This document shows, piece after piece, positions 23,232 to 32,044 of a stretch of 64,000 bases of DNA (positions are counted from its first letter, which is position 1; each line of letters starts with the position of its first letter). The DNA is taken from NCBI GenBank assembly GCA_963812195.1, contig CAWEUI010000013.1, positions 124,001 to 188,000 of the forward strand, read 5' to 3'. A program made the translations under genes and the position numbers. The notes under the pieces were generated by a model that did not search any database, was not told where the DNA came from, and saw only the letters and a list, made by a program, of their open reading frames with translations. This DNA is from ZC4RG30 sp963812195. Its GTDB lineage: Bacteria; Pseudomonadota; Gammaproteobacteria; Steroidobacterales; Steroidobacteraceae.

Positions 23232-24077
23232 TCATCGCGACCGGGTGGCACTCCGGTCGTGATTCATGACGAGCAGGTCGCGGCAGTCGTGCTGCCGCCC
23301 AGTATCTGCGGTCTGCGGCGATATCACGTCCCGGGCTCCGGCAGTGAAGTCTCCGGTCCATAGTGGCGTGCCCCGATCGCCTACCAGTCGCACGACTACC
23401 CGCAACTTCATTTCCGGGTGTGCTGCGAGGCAGCGGGCCAGCATCGTGGATGCCGTGACTGTTGGTCCGCTTGCAGAGCCTGCCGGCGTACTGAGTCTCA
23501 AGATGATTGCAGGACGCGCCGGACCGGAAGTGGCGGGTAGGCCGGCGGTGGCCGGCGCGGGCCCCGCTGCATCTCCAAAGAGATGCAGCACTGCCAGAAA
23601 GGCAAGCGCGGTGCACGTGGCGGCGGCCAGGCTCCAACGCAGTGCGATCGCAGTGGAACCACCGCGATGCGCCGCTGCCGGCTGCCGGGCAATGGCCGGG
23701 GATTCCTGTTCGATTTCGCGCACCGGACAGACGAAGCGGTAGCCGCGCCCGGGTACCGTCATCACGTAGCGATTGCTGCCGGCGGTTTCGCCCAGCGCCT
23801 TGCGAATGGCAAGGATGCACTGGTTGAGATTGTTGTCTTCGACAATGGAGGTTGGCCAGACTGCCTGCATCAGGCGACGCTTCTCGATCAGCTCGCCTGC
23901 GTTCTCCACCAGCAGCAGCAATGCTTCCATTGCGCGTGAATTCAGTGGCTGCACAAGTCCGCCACTGGATATCAGCTTGCGGCGCGTGACATCCAGTTGA
24001 AAGCCATCAAACGAATAGACCGTGTGGCGCACCGCCTGTTCCACTGCCCTTGTTAAGAAGAGTTCACGCCATTTCAT
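23232..24077 (-). CDS. CadC/ToxR-like membrane transcriptional regulator
   Basis: 281 residues. Residues about 20-115 are an OmpR/PhoB-type winged helix (YSFDGFQLDVTRRKL, NSRAMEALLLLVENAG, VEDNNLNQCILAIRKALGE, YVMTVPGRGYRFVCPV). One membrane segment follows near 150-170 (AAATCTALAFLAVLHLF), and then a short extracytoplasmic tail. There is no receiver domain, so it would sense directly through the membrane or its tail. The divergent neighbour is a urcA-like gene. Targets are unknown. Confidence 0.8.
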   Translation of the reverse strand: MKWRELFLTRAVEQAVRHTVYSFDGFQLDVTRRKLISSGGLVQPLNSRAMEALLLLVENAGELIEKRRLMQAVWPTSIVEDNNLNQCILAIRKALGETAGSNRYVMTVPGRGYRFVCPVREIEQESPAIARQPAAAHRGGSTAIALRWSLAAATCTALAFLAVLHLFGDAAGPAPATAGLPATSGPARPAIILRLSTPAGSASGPTVTASTMLARCLAAHPEMKLRVVVRLVGDRGTPLWTGDFTAGARDVISPQTADTGRQHDCRDLLVMNHDRSATRSR

Positions 24078-24184
24078 GCAATGGCAATGCCACCAACGCG
24101 GTTCATCAGGATCATAACCAGCGTCGGGAACGCAAAGTGTTTTCGATGTTCGACCCCCCCCTAAAGAGCTGACAGAGGTATGAC

Positions 24185-24586
24185 ATGAACACCAGAAACT
24201 ATCTGCGAAATCTCATGTTGCTTGCAGGTGCGACGCTGCTCTCGGCCGGTGCAATGGCTGCACCAATGGATAGCTCAGTCGTTACCAGGTCCGAGACGGT
24301 CAAGTACAGCGTGCCGCGAGCCCACACGGAGACTGGCGCTGCCATTCTCTACAGGAAGCTCAACGATGCGGCAGAAAACGTCTGCAGGACTCCGGATGAC
24401 CCCATGCTGATCTTCTATTCCACCGACTCCTACCAGAGCTGCTACACCAACGCGCTCCACAAGGCGGTGCGCAAGGTGAACATCGCGGGCGTCACGGCGC
24501 TCTACTACGAGAACAAGGCCAGCGACAGGCTGGCAGGCAACCTGAAACCGGGAACGGTGCAGACCGAAGTCGTCGCCAGCCGCTAG
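24185..24586 (+). CDS. UrcA family periplasmic protein
   Basis: 133 residues with a signal peptide cleaved near SAGAMA-AP. The mature domain matches the UrcA family: VKYSVP, then AAILYRKLNDAAENVC, SCYTNALHKAVRKV and a final helix, with two conserved cysteines (ENVC and SSC/YQSC). UrcA proteins are small, abundant in Sphingomonads and related Proteobacteria, and of unknown function. It is preceded by a likely shared promoter with the CadC-like gene. Confidence 0.82.
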   Translation: MNTRNYLRNLMLLAGATLLSAGAMAAPMDSSVVTRSETVKYSVPRAHTETGAAILYRKLNDAAENVCRTPDDPMLIFYSTDSYQSCYTNALHKAVRKVNIAGVTALYYENKASDRLAGNLKPGTVQTEVVASR

Positions 24587-24792
24587 CGGTAACCGACGCG
24601 CCGGCAGTGATTCGCGAAGCCGACCCGTATGTGACACTGCCGGATACTTCAGGCGCCGACCCGTCGCAGGCGAAAGCCACCCCAACCAACCCCAGCGCGA
24701 CGGGCCGGCGCCTTCTTCTTGCGGCCATATTCCGGGCGGTCGCGACTGGAGATAGAATCCCGGCAGCACGAAAACGGGGCGATGGATCCTGC

Positions 24793-25422
24793 TTGAACAG
24801 ATCTGCTGGAGCGTTTGGCACCTGGCTCGCCGACATGCGCGGCGTGCTGAAGGGGGAGCGTTTCGCCGACGTGCCCTGTGACGGCTGCGTAGGCTGTTGC
24901 GTCTCCTCATATGCGATCCCGCTGCGCCCAAGCGACAAGGTGGCATTGGAGGCCGTCCCGGCACGCTATCTGCGGCTGTCCATCCCTGGCGGGCCGGCGC
25001 AGATGGGCTACCGCAGCGACGGCAGTTGTCCATTGCTGGAGGGCCGGCGCTGCACCATCTATCGGGATCGTCCGCAGACATGCCGCGATTACGATTGCCG
25101 GATCTACGCGGCGACCGGCCTGGTGCCGCACGGCGATCGCCAGGTGCTGCGCGAGCGCGTGCTGGAATGGGTATTCGACTTCACGTCGGATGAAGAGCGG
25201 GTCCAGTACGGCGCCTTGCAGCGGGCGGTGCGCTTCATCCGTGAGCACGCCGCACTGTTTCCGCCCGCCGTGCGCGCGGACACCAATGCGGGCGTGGCGG
25301 TACTGGCCGTGAAAAGCTGGCCCCTGTTTGCCAATGAAAAAGGGGACAGATCGACTGATCCGTCCCCCGGGGAGCAGGTAGCGCGCGTGCTGCAGGCCGC
25401 GCGCGTCTTCGACGACGGCTAG
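24793..25422 (+). CDS. YkgJ-family zinc/iron cysteine-cluster protein
   Basis: About 209 residues from the TTG at 24793 (first residues NRSAGAFGTWLADMRG). An ATG at 24835 is the conservative alternative, and the open frame reaches back to 24607. The cysteine pattern CDGCVGCC, then C-P (SCPLLEGRRC), then TCRDYDC is the YkgJ / CxxCxxCC putative metal-binding cluster. The biochemical function of this family is not established. The gene runs tail-to-tail into the EF-G gene: both stop codons use the same CTAG at 25419-25422. Confidence 0.78.
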   Translation: MNRSAGAFGTWLADMRGVLKGERFADVPCDGCVGCCVSSYAIPLRPSDKVALEAVPARYLRLSIPGGPAQMGYRSDGSCPLLEGRRCTIYRDRPQTCRDYDCRIYAATGLVPHGDRQVLRERVLEWVFDFTSDEERVQYGALQRAVRFIREHAALFPPAVRADTNAGVAVLAVKSWPLFANEKGDRSTDPSPGEQVARVLQAARVFDDG

Positions 25423-27572
25423 GCGGCGCCCGCGGTCCTCGCCTTGGTGGCCTCGGCGATCACCGCGTCCGCGACGTTCTTCGGCACCGGGTCATAGTGC
25501 GAGAACTCCATCGTGTAGCTGGCGCGACCCGAGCTCATGGCGCGCAGGTTGCCGATGTAGCCGAACATCTCCGATAGCGGTACCGCGGCCACCACGGCGA
25601 TGTTGGTGCCGCGCTCGAGCTGTTCCTGGATCTGGCCGCGGCGGCGATTCAGATCGCCGATCACGTCGCCCAGGTAGTCGTTCGGTGTTACCACCTCGAC
25701 CTTCATCACCGGCTCGAGCAGGATCGGACCGGCCTTGCGGGCGGCCTCGCGGAAGCAGGCCTTGGCCGCGATTTCGAAGGTCATCGCATTGGAGTCGACG
25801 TCGTGGTAGCTGCCGTCCACCAGTGTGGCCTTGAAGTCCACGGTGGGAAAACGCGCCAGCACACCATCTTCCATCTGCATGCGCAGGCCCTTCTCGACCG
25901 AGGGCACGAACTCCTTCGGCACCGAGCCGCCGACCGTCTTGTCTTCGAACACGAAGCCGAGCCCGCGATCCAGCGGTTCGAATTTGATCCACACCTCGGC
26001 GAACTGGCCCGAACCACCGGTCTGCTTCTTGTGGATGTAGTTTTCCTGCAGCGGCTTGGTGATGGTTTCCCGGTAGGCGACCTGCGGCTGGCCCATCACG
26101 CCTTCCACGTTGAACTCCGAGCGCATGCGGTCCAGCGTGACATCCAGATGCAGCTCACCCATGCCTCGCAGGATGGTCTCGCCGGTCTCGCGGTCAGTCT
26201 CCAGGCGCAGTGAAGGATCCGCGCGCACCATCTTGCCGATGGACGCGTTGAACTTCTCCAGCTCGGCCTTGTTCTTCGGCTTCACCGAGACGCTGATCAC
26301 CGGATCCGGGAAACGCATGCGCTCCAGCACCACCGGAGAGTTGGCGTCGCACAGCGTGTCGCCGGTGTCGGTCTCGGACAGCGAGACCAGCGCGATGATG
26401 TCGCCGGCCCGGGCTTCCTCGATGGCGTTGGCTTCCTTGGCGAACATTTCCACCATGCGGCCGATCTTCTCGCGCTTGCCGCGGGTGGTGTTCTGCACGG
26501 ACATGCCCTTGGTGAGCACGCCGGAGTAGACGCGCACGAAGGTCAGTGCACCGTAGGCATCATTGATGACCTTGAAGGCCAGCGCCGCGAAGGGTTCGTC
26601 GTCCGAGGTCTTGCGCTCGCCAATCGGATTGCCGTCGACGTCCACGGTCTTGATGGCTTCGACGTCGGTCGGAGCCGGCAGCAATTCGACCACGGCGTCG
26701 AGCACCTGCTGCACGCCCTTGTTCTTGTACGAGGAGCCGCACTGGACCGGCGTGAAGGCCCCGGACAAAGTGCCCTTGCGCAGGCACTTCTTCAGGGTTT
26801 CCACCGAAGGCTCCGTGCCGTCCAGGTAGGCCTCCATTGCCGCGTCGTCCATCTCCAGGCAGGTATCCACCAGCTCAGTGCGGTACTTCGGGGCGGCTTC
26901 GAGAATGGCCTTGTCGCTGGGCACGGTGATGCCAAGCTTGTCGGCCAGGTCCGGCGTCACGTCCAGAACCTGCCACTGGGCGTCGCGGTCGTCCGAATCC
27001 CACACCAGGGCCTTGTACTCGACCAGGTCGATCATGCCCTTGAAGTTGTCCTCCGAGCCGATCGGAATCTGGATCGGCAGCGGGCGCGCGCCCAGGCGCT
27101 TCGTGATCATGTCCACGCAGCGCGTGAACGAGGCGCCGGAGCGGTCCATCTTGTTCACGTAGCACAGGCGCGGCACGTTGTAGTTGTCGGCCAGGCGCCA
27201 GTTGGTCTCGGACTGCGGTTCCACGCCGGCCACGCCATCGAACACGACGACGGCACCGTCCAGCACGCGCAGCGAGCGGTTCACCTCGATGGTGAAGTCC
27301 ACGTGCCCCGGGGTGTCGATGATGTTGAGCTTCTTGCCTTTCCAGAAGGCCGATACGGCGGCGGACTGGATCGTGATGCCGCGCTTCTGCTCCTGTTCCA
27401 GGTAGTCAGTGGTGGTCGAGCTCTTCAGATCCTTCGTGTCGTGCACGTCCACGATGGTGTGCTTGCGCCCCGTGTAATAGAGGATGCGCTCGGTGGTCGT
27501 GGTCTTGCCCGCGTCGACGTGGGCGATGATGCCGAAATTGCGGATGTCGGCTAAGGGGGTTTTACGGGCCAT
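25419..27572 (-). CDS. fusA: Elongation factor G (stand-alone copy)
   Basis: An intact 717-residue translocase GTPase. G1 is AHVDAGKTTTTER, G2/switch I has EQKRGITIQSA, G3 is DTPGHVD and G4 is NKMD. It is followed by the EF-G domains II-V (GSGQFAEVWIKFEPL, GRASYTMEFSHYDPVPKNV). It moves tRNAs and mRNA on the ribosome. Switch I (HDTKDLKSSTTTDYLEQEQ) differs from the usual main EF-G, which reads roughly HEGAATMDWMEQEQ. The gene is also not next to rpsL, rpsG or tuf. It may therefore be a second EF-G paralogue; whether another copy exists cannot be seen here. Confidence 0.93.
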   Translation of the reverse strand: MARKTPLADIRNFGIIAHVDAGKTTTTERILYYTGRKHTIVDVHDTKDLKSSTTTDYLEQEQKRGITIQSAAVSAFWKGKKLNIIDTPGHVDFTIEVNRSLRVLDGAVVVFDGVAGVEPQSETNWRLADNYNVPRLCYVNKMDRSGASFTRCVDMITKRLGARPLPIQIPIGSEDNFKGMIDLVEYKALVWDSDDRDAQWQVLDVTPDLADKLGITVPSDKAILEAAPKYRTELVDTCLEMDDAAMEAYLDGTEPSVETLKKCLRKGTLSGAFTPVQCGSSYKNKGVQQVLDAVVELLPAPTDVEAIKTVDVDGNPIGERKTSDDEPFAALAFKVINDAYGALTFVRVYSGVLTKGMSVQNTTRGKREKIGRMVEMFAKEANAIEEARAGDIIALVSLSETDTGDTLCDANSPVVLERMRFPDPVISVSVKPKNKAELEKFNASIGKMVRADPSLRLETDRETGETILRGMGELHLDVTLDRMRSEFNVEGVMGQPQVAYRETITKPLQENYIHKKQTGGSGQFAEVWIKFEPLDRGLGFVFEDKTVGGSVPKEFVPSVEKGLRMQMEDGVLARFPTVDFKATLVDGSYHDVDSNAMTFEIAAKACFREAARKAGPILLEPVMKVEVVTPNDYLGDVIGDLNRRRGQIQEQLERGTNIAVVAAVPLSEMFGYIGNLRAMSSGRASYTMEFSHYDPVPKNVADAVIAEATKARTAGAA

Positions 27573-27870
27573 GGCCTGAAATTCCGTGTCGGATTAGAGG
27601 GATAGGGGTCGCTAAAAAGCGCGCAAGGATACGCGATCGACCCCTGCAGACGCTACCTGAATGCCGGGCAGGGTCGATAGTGGCGGAACAGATTATGTTA
27701 AATCATCCTCGGGGCCGTCTGTGGCACATTGCGCTGGCGGACCTGTGCCCGCGCTGCCGCGCAAGGCTGATGTCGATAGCGGCTGGAAATCTGGACCGTG
27801 CAGCGCACAAGGGGCCGCCGATTGAGCCCGCGGGGCTCGCGGGAGCACACATGAGGGGACGGTCGATTCG
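27573..27870. other. Intergenic region between fusA and AmpG-like gene
   Basis: This is divergent promoter space. A 64-codon GTG-started frame (27680-27874) crosses it but has no recognisable features, so I do not call a gene. Confidence 0.4.
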
Positions 27871-29209
27871 ATGAGATTTCCCGACCTGCTCGCGACGCGG
27901 CGTGGCCGGCTGAGCACCTTCTTCCTGCTCTACATCACCGAGGGCGTGCCGCTAGGCTTCGCCGCCGTGGCGCTGGCGACCCAGATGCGGCGCGAGGGCG
28001 TGGGTGCCGGTGCCATCAGCGCCTTCGTCGGCGCCATGTATCTGCCGTGGGCATTCAAGTGGCTGATGGGGCCAATCGTGGACGTCGTCGCCTCGGAGCG
28101 GTTCGGCAGGCGTCGCGGCTGGATCCTGTCGATGCAGCTGTGCATGGTGATCTCGCTGCTGGCCATCCACTTTGTCGGTGTGGACGCGGGCATCGCGCTG
28201 ATCACCACGCTCATCATCATCCACAACATCTTTGCGGCCACGCAGGACATAGCCATCGATGCACTGGCGGTGGGCGTGCTGAAGGCGGACGAGCGCGGCA
28301 TGGCCAGCGGCCTGACCTTTGCCGCGGCCTATCTGGGGCAGGCCGTCGGCGGGTCGGGTGCGCTGTGGGTGACCAGCAGGGCGGGCTTCGGTGCCGCGTT
28401 CTACTTCGTCGCCGCCTCGATCCTCGTCATCACCCTCTTCGTCGTCGTGCCGCTGCGCGAGCCCCGGTGGCAACGCGCTGTCGCCTCCGGCGCCAGTCGC
28501 GGCGCGCGCATCGCGGCGGAGATCCGCGGCTTCCTGCACGAGGCCTGGCGTTCGTTCACTGCGACACGGGCTGCCAAGGTAGGTTTGCTGTTCGCCATCC
28601 TGCCGGGCGGTGCCATGGCGCTGGGTCTGGCGCTGATCAACACCATCGCCGTCGATGTGGGGTTCACCGACAGCCAGATCGCCACGCTGACACTGTCGAC
28701 CACCATTGCCGCGGCGGCCGGTTGCGTAGTGGGAGGGTGGCTATCGGATCGGGTGGGTCGCCGTGGCGCACTGGCCTGGTTCATCGCCAGCATGTCGCCG
28801 CCCACGTTGTGGCTGGCCTGGGCGCTGTGGCAGGGCCACGTCGTCATGCCGGTGGCGCCGCAGTTGCGTGCCTCGATGGCGGTCTCCGCCCTGGTCACGC
28901 AATACGCTGTGGATGTCGGTCATTCTCTATTCATTCGCGAACGGCCTGATGTACGGCGCGCGCGCGGCGCTGTTCATGGACATTTCCAATCCGCGCGTAG
29001 CGGCAACCCAGTTCACGGCCTACATGGCGCTGCTGAATCTGGGCATCGCGATCTCGGCGCGCTGGCAGGGATGGGCGGTGGAGCGCGTCGGCTATCCGCT
29101 GACGCTGGTCATCGATGCCGGCGTCGGGCTGCTATGCCTGGTGTTCCTGGGACTGATGGGTCGCATCACGCCGCATCAGGCAGCGGTGCCGGAGCCGCGA
29201 AACGACTGA
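27871..29209 (+). CDS. AmpG-like MFS permease (one frameshift)
   Basis: A 12-segment major facilitator protein of about 446 residues. YITEGVPLGFAAVALATQMR, WAFKWLMGPIVD and especially AATQDIAIDALAV are hallmarks of the AmpG / acetyl-CoA transporter (PAT) branch. AmpG imports anhydro-muropeptides for cell wall recycling; more distant members have other substrates, so the cargo is uncertain. The frame shifts near 28900-28908, after LVTQ. It continues as TLWMSVILYSFANGLMYGAR through to AVPEPRND. The span is 3n+1, consistent with one extra base. Confidence 0.82.
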
Positions 29210-29342
29210 GGCGCTGCAGCGCGCCTGCTGAGCGCGCGATCCACGTTATGGTCAGTGTTGTGTCGCCGCGTCGAGACATCTGTTTTCCGGCAGGGGTGAG
29301 GGACAGAATCGTGTCCCATTTGGGGCAATCTGGAGTTGCGCG

Positions 29343-30272
29343 ATGCGATCACCTCGATCCGGAATGTTCGTCTGTTCGGCGGCGGTCCTTGGTTGCCTGT
29401 CTCTGGCTGGTTGCGGTGGCGGCTCCGGATCCACGTCCACGCTGAATCTGAGCCTCGTGGACGCGCCGGTTACTGGCGCGACGACCGTGTGGCTGCAGTT
29501 CACCGGCGTTGAGGTCAAACCAGCCAATGGCCCGTCGCAGACCTTTGACTTCACCTCTCCAAAGGGATTCGACATGCTGGCGCTGCAGAATGGCAACGCA
29601 GCCACTCTGCTTGGCGATACCCAGGTGTCGGCCGGCGACTACAACTGGATCCGCCTGAAGCTGGATACCACGCCCGGCAGCTCGTATGTGGTGGATGGTT
29701 CCGGCACGCACAACATAACCATTCCCAGCGGCGCGGAAACCGGGCTGAAGCTGGTGCGCGGATTCACGATGCCGGCCGGTGGACGGGCGGATTTCACCAT
29801 CGACTTCATGCTCGGGCAATCGATCATCGCGCCGCCCGGACAATCGCCGGACTACAAGATGAAGCCGGTGCTGCGCATGACCAACAACGTCGACGTCGGC
29901 ACGCTGCAGGGAACGATCAGCTCGATGACGCTGGCCGGTGTAGCAGGCTGCACCGGCAAGGTGCCGCGGGTCTATCTCTACGAGGGAGCATCCGTCACAC
30001 CCGACGATATCTACAACCCAACGGACGGCTCCCAGGACACCGCGCCTGATGTCGAGCCGCTGGTGACGGCCATTGCCGTTTCGGACGGAGCAGGCGGATT
30101 CGGATACCAGGTCGACTACCTGCAGACCGGCACTTATACGGCGGCCTTCACCTGTGACGACGATGATCCGCTGGTGGACGAGGATGAAGCCCCCGCCACG
30201 CCGCTGACCTTCACTGTGTATCCCGATCCGGTGCAGATCAGCGCCGGACAGACGAGCATGGCGGACTTCTAG
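29343..30272 (+). CDS. DUF4382 lipoprotein
   Basis: 309 residues. The signal peptide ends in a lipobox (LSLAGC) followed by a Gly/Ser linker. The first half matches DUF4382 (STLNLSLVDAPVTGATTVWLQFTGVEV, GDYNWIRLKLD). The C-terminal part is an Ig-like or carboxypeptidase-regulatory-like segment (GYQVDYLQTGTYTAAFTCDD). It is a surface or periplasmic protein of unknown function. A strong hairpin follows. Confidence 0.8.
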   Translation: MRSPRSGMFVCSAAVLGCLSLAGCGGGSGSTSTLNLSLVDAPVTGATTVWLQFTGVEVKPANGPSQTFDFTSPKGFDMLALQNGNAATLLGDTQVSAGDYNWIRLKLDTTPGSSYVVDGSGTHNITIPSGAETGLKLVRGFTMPAGGRADFTIDFMLGQSIIAPPGQSPDYKMKPVLRMTNNVDVGTLQGTISSMTLAGVAGCTGKVPRVYLYEGASVTPDDIYNPTDGSQDTAPDVEPLVTAIAVSDGAGGFGYQVDYLQTGTYTAAFTCDDDDPLVDEDEAPATPLTFTVYPDPVQISAGQTSMADF

Positions 30273-30297
30273 CCGGCGGATCCCACCGCACGGACGT

Positions 30298-30327
30298 CGG
30301 GCGCCTCGGCCTTATGCCGGGCGCCCG
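30298..30327. terminator. Bidirectional terminator hairpin
   Basis: CGGGCGCC-T-CGGC (30298-30310) pairs with GCCGGGCGCCCG (30316-30327) around a CTTAT loop. It sits between two convergent genes (stops at 30272 and 30338). There is no long T-run. Confidence 0.55.
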
Positions 30328-30337
30328 GATCTTCCCG

Positions 30338-31525
30338 CTAGTGCTTTGGTCCGATGACGACCTTGCCGCCCTTGAGCACGGTGGTGACCTTCAGCCACTC
30401 CTCGTAGCCGTCCAGCGGATTGCCACCCAGCAGCAGGATGTCGGCCTGCTTGCCCACTTCCAGCGAGCCGATCTGGTCACCCATGTCCAGGTAGTCGGCC
30501 GAGTTCTGGCCGATCATCTTCATGATGTCGGTGGGCGAGAGCGCGCCGTCCAGTGAGCGCAGTTCCACGCGCAGACCCTCGCGTGGCTCGTAGGTGGTAT
30601 CCATGCCGATGCCGAGCGACACGCCGGCATCGTACAGCGTGCGGTTGTTGACCAGCGCATAGCCGATTTCCTTGCCGCCGCCCACGCCGTCGGTGATGCC
30701 GGCCGGCCAGGGCTTGCCGTCGCGCGCGCGCGGCTTGTTGTCGTTGGCGAACACGCCGAACACCGGCGCCCAGGTGCCGGCAGCCGACAGGATGTGCACG
30801 CCTTGCGCCTTCATCTTCGCGGCCTGCTCGGTGGTGACCCAGTCCTTGTTTGGCACGTGCACCAGCAGTTTGATGTTGGCGTTGACCGCGCCCATCATCG
30901 CCGAGGTGCTGACCGCGTGGACCTGCACGCGCACGCCGTCTTTGGCGCCTTCATCGAGTGCCGCGGCCAGCATGTCCAGCTCGGCCTGGGTCGGGCCGGG
31001 CACCGGCGTCAGCAGCATCTCGCCGGTGTACTTCACGCCCAGCTGGGCCAGGTGCTTGATGTCGGCGCGCACCTTGTCGGGAGTCTGGCCCTGCGGCAGG
31101 AACACCACGTTGCCGGAGGGGATGAGCCGCGGGCCGACGAACTCGCCCTTGTCGATCTGGTCGCGCACCTTGACGGCCTCTTCCGGGCTGCCGCCGCCGG
31201 ACAGCACCGTGGTGAAGCCGGCTTCGAGCAGCTTGTGCATTTCGGTGGCGGCATCGGGGCGGTAGGTCAGGTGGCGGTGTGCGTCGATGAACCCCGGCAT
31301 GGCGCTCTGGCCGTGTGCGTCGATGACGCGCCCGACGGTCCTGGCCGGCTTGCCGGCAGCCACGGACGTGATCTTGCCGCCCTCGATGACGATGGAGCCG
31401 TTGTCGATGACCTGGCCATTGCCAACAAAGATGCGCGCATTGGTGATGGTTGCTTCCTGGGCGAAGGCAGCCGGGACCAGCAAGGTCGCAGCCGCGGCGC
31501 CCAGGACGAATCGCTTGATAGCCAT
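30338..31525 (-). CDS. Secreted amidohydrolase-family protein
   Basis: 395 residues from the ATG at 31525, with a signal peptide (MAIKRFVLGAAAATLLVPAAFAQ split near the final Ala). It is a metal-dependent TIM-barrel hydrolase: GFIDAHRHLT gives the HxH pair, further His residues lie at QVHAVS and LVHVPN, and the Asp of GMDTTYEP is the expected last ligand. The composite beta domain ends with KQADILLLGGNPLDG. Relatives include imidazolonepropionase-like and prolidase-like periplasmic enzymes. The substrate is not predictable. It is divergent from the blaI-like gene. Confidence 0.85.
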   Translation of the reverse strand: MAIKRFVLGAAAATLLVPAAFAQEATITNARIFVGNGQVIDNGSIVIEGGKITSVAAGKPARTVGRVIDAHGQSAMPGFIDAHRHLTYRPDAATEMHKLLEAGFTTVLSGGGSPEEAVKVRDQIDKGEFVGPRLIPSGNVVFLPQGQTPDKVRADIKHLAQLGVKYTGEMLLTPVPGPTQAELDMLAAALDEGAKDGVRVQVHAVSTSAMMGAVNANIKLLVHVPNKDWVTTEQAAKMKAQGVHILSAAGTWAPVFGVFANDNKPRARDGKPWPAGITDGVGGGKEIGYALVNNRTLYDAGVSLGIGMDTTYEPREGLRVELRSLDGALSPTDIMKMIGQNSADYLDMGDQIGSLEVGKQADILLLGGNPLDGYEEWLKVTTVLKGGKVVIGPKH

Positions 31526-31617
31526 GAAGTTAAGCCCCCCCCGAAGTGTTCTTGTGGCCGGCGCGCCCTTTGGGCACGGCCCGGAAGCGGCAATGTAGAC
31601 GAAGCGTGGGTCGGGCG

Positions 31618-31630
31618 CACTTGACAAGTG
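31618..31630. repeat. Palindrome overlapping a -35 box
   Basis: CACTTGACAAGTG is a perfect 6+1+6 dyad that contains the TTGACA at 31621-31626. It could be an extra operator or a coincidence. Confidence 0.4.
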
Positions 31631-31648
31631 CGATTACAGGCGTAATCT
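31621..31648 (+). promoter_or_regulatory. Promoter of blaI-like operon
   Basis: TTGACA (31621-31626) and TAATCT (31643-31648) have a 16-base spacer, and the ATG lies 25 bases further on. The -10 lies inside the first BlaI-type operator, so repressor binding would block the polymerase. Confidence 0.6.
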
Positions 31649-31672
31649 CATCCAAAATTTACAGGTGTAATC
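31632..31672. promoter_or_regulatory. Pair of BlaI/MecI-type operators
   Basis: GATTACAGGCGTAATC (31632-31647) and ATTTACAGGTGTAATC (31657-31672) share the dyad TTACA-GG-YGTAA and are 25 bases apart centre to centre. BlaI/CopY-family repressors bind TACA-N2-TGTA dyads. The sites cover the -10 and the start of the repressor's own gene, implying autorepression. Confidence 0.65.
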
Positions 31673-31673
31673 G

Positions 31674-32044
31674 ATGCAGATCAGCGAAGCCGAATCTGTG
31701 GTGATGGACGTGTTGTGGCGCTCGCATCCGCTGGGCGCTGAAGAGGTGGTGGCCGCTTTGGCGGGCAGCCGCGACTGGCAGGAGGCCACCATCAAGACGC
31801 TGCTGAACCGCCTGCTCAAGAAGGGCGCCATCGCTGCGGAAAAGGACGGGCGGCGCTATCGCTACACGCCGTGTTGCAGCCGTGAAGACTGGGTGCAACA
31901 GGAAAGCCGTGGCCTGCTGGATCGCCTGTTCGGCGGACGTGTGGCGCCTTGGTGGCGCACTTCAGCGAACACCGCAAGCTGAGCCGCAAGGACGTCGCCG
32001 ACCTGCGCAAACTGCTGGAGGAACTGGACGATGACGGCCACTGA
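31674..32044 (+). CDS. BlaI/MecI/CopY-family repressor (frameshifted near C-terminus)
   Basis: About 123 residues. The N-terminal winged helix is complete (ISEAESVVMDVLWRSHPLGA, WQEATIKTLLNRLLKKGAI, RYRYTPCCSRED). The frame breaks near 31943, after FGGRVAP. The continuation in the next frame, LVAHFSEHRKLSRKDVADLR, is the standard dimerisation helix ending EELDDDGH, and it overlaps the M56 gene start by 14 bases. One missing base explains it. The family is inactivated by cleavage by a partner membrane peptidase, here the downstream M56 protein. It very probably binds the two operators just upstream. Confidence 0.85.

Noticed and set aside
24607..24792. Upstream extension of the YkgJ-family gene to a GTG at 24607
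   Set aside because: The extra residues are Pro/Thr-rich and family-atypical; conserved similarity begins near FGTWLADMRG.
27680..27874. A 64-codon GTG frame that overlaps the AmpG-like gene start by ATGA
   Set aside because: No ribosome site, no recognisable domain or signal, and it lies in a region expected to hold two divergent promoters; the overlap is likely chance.
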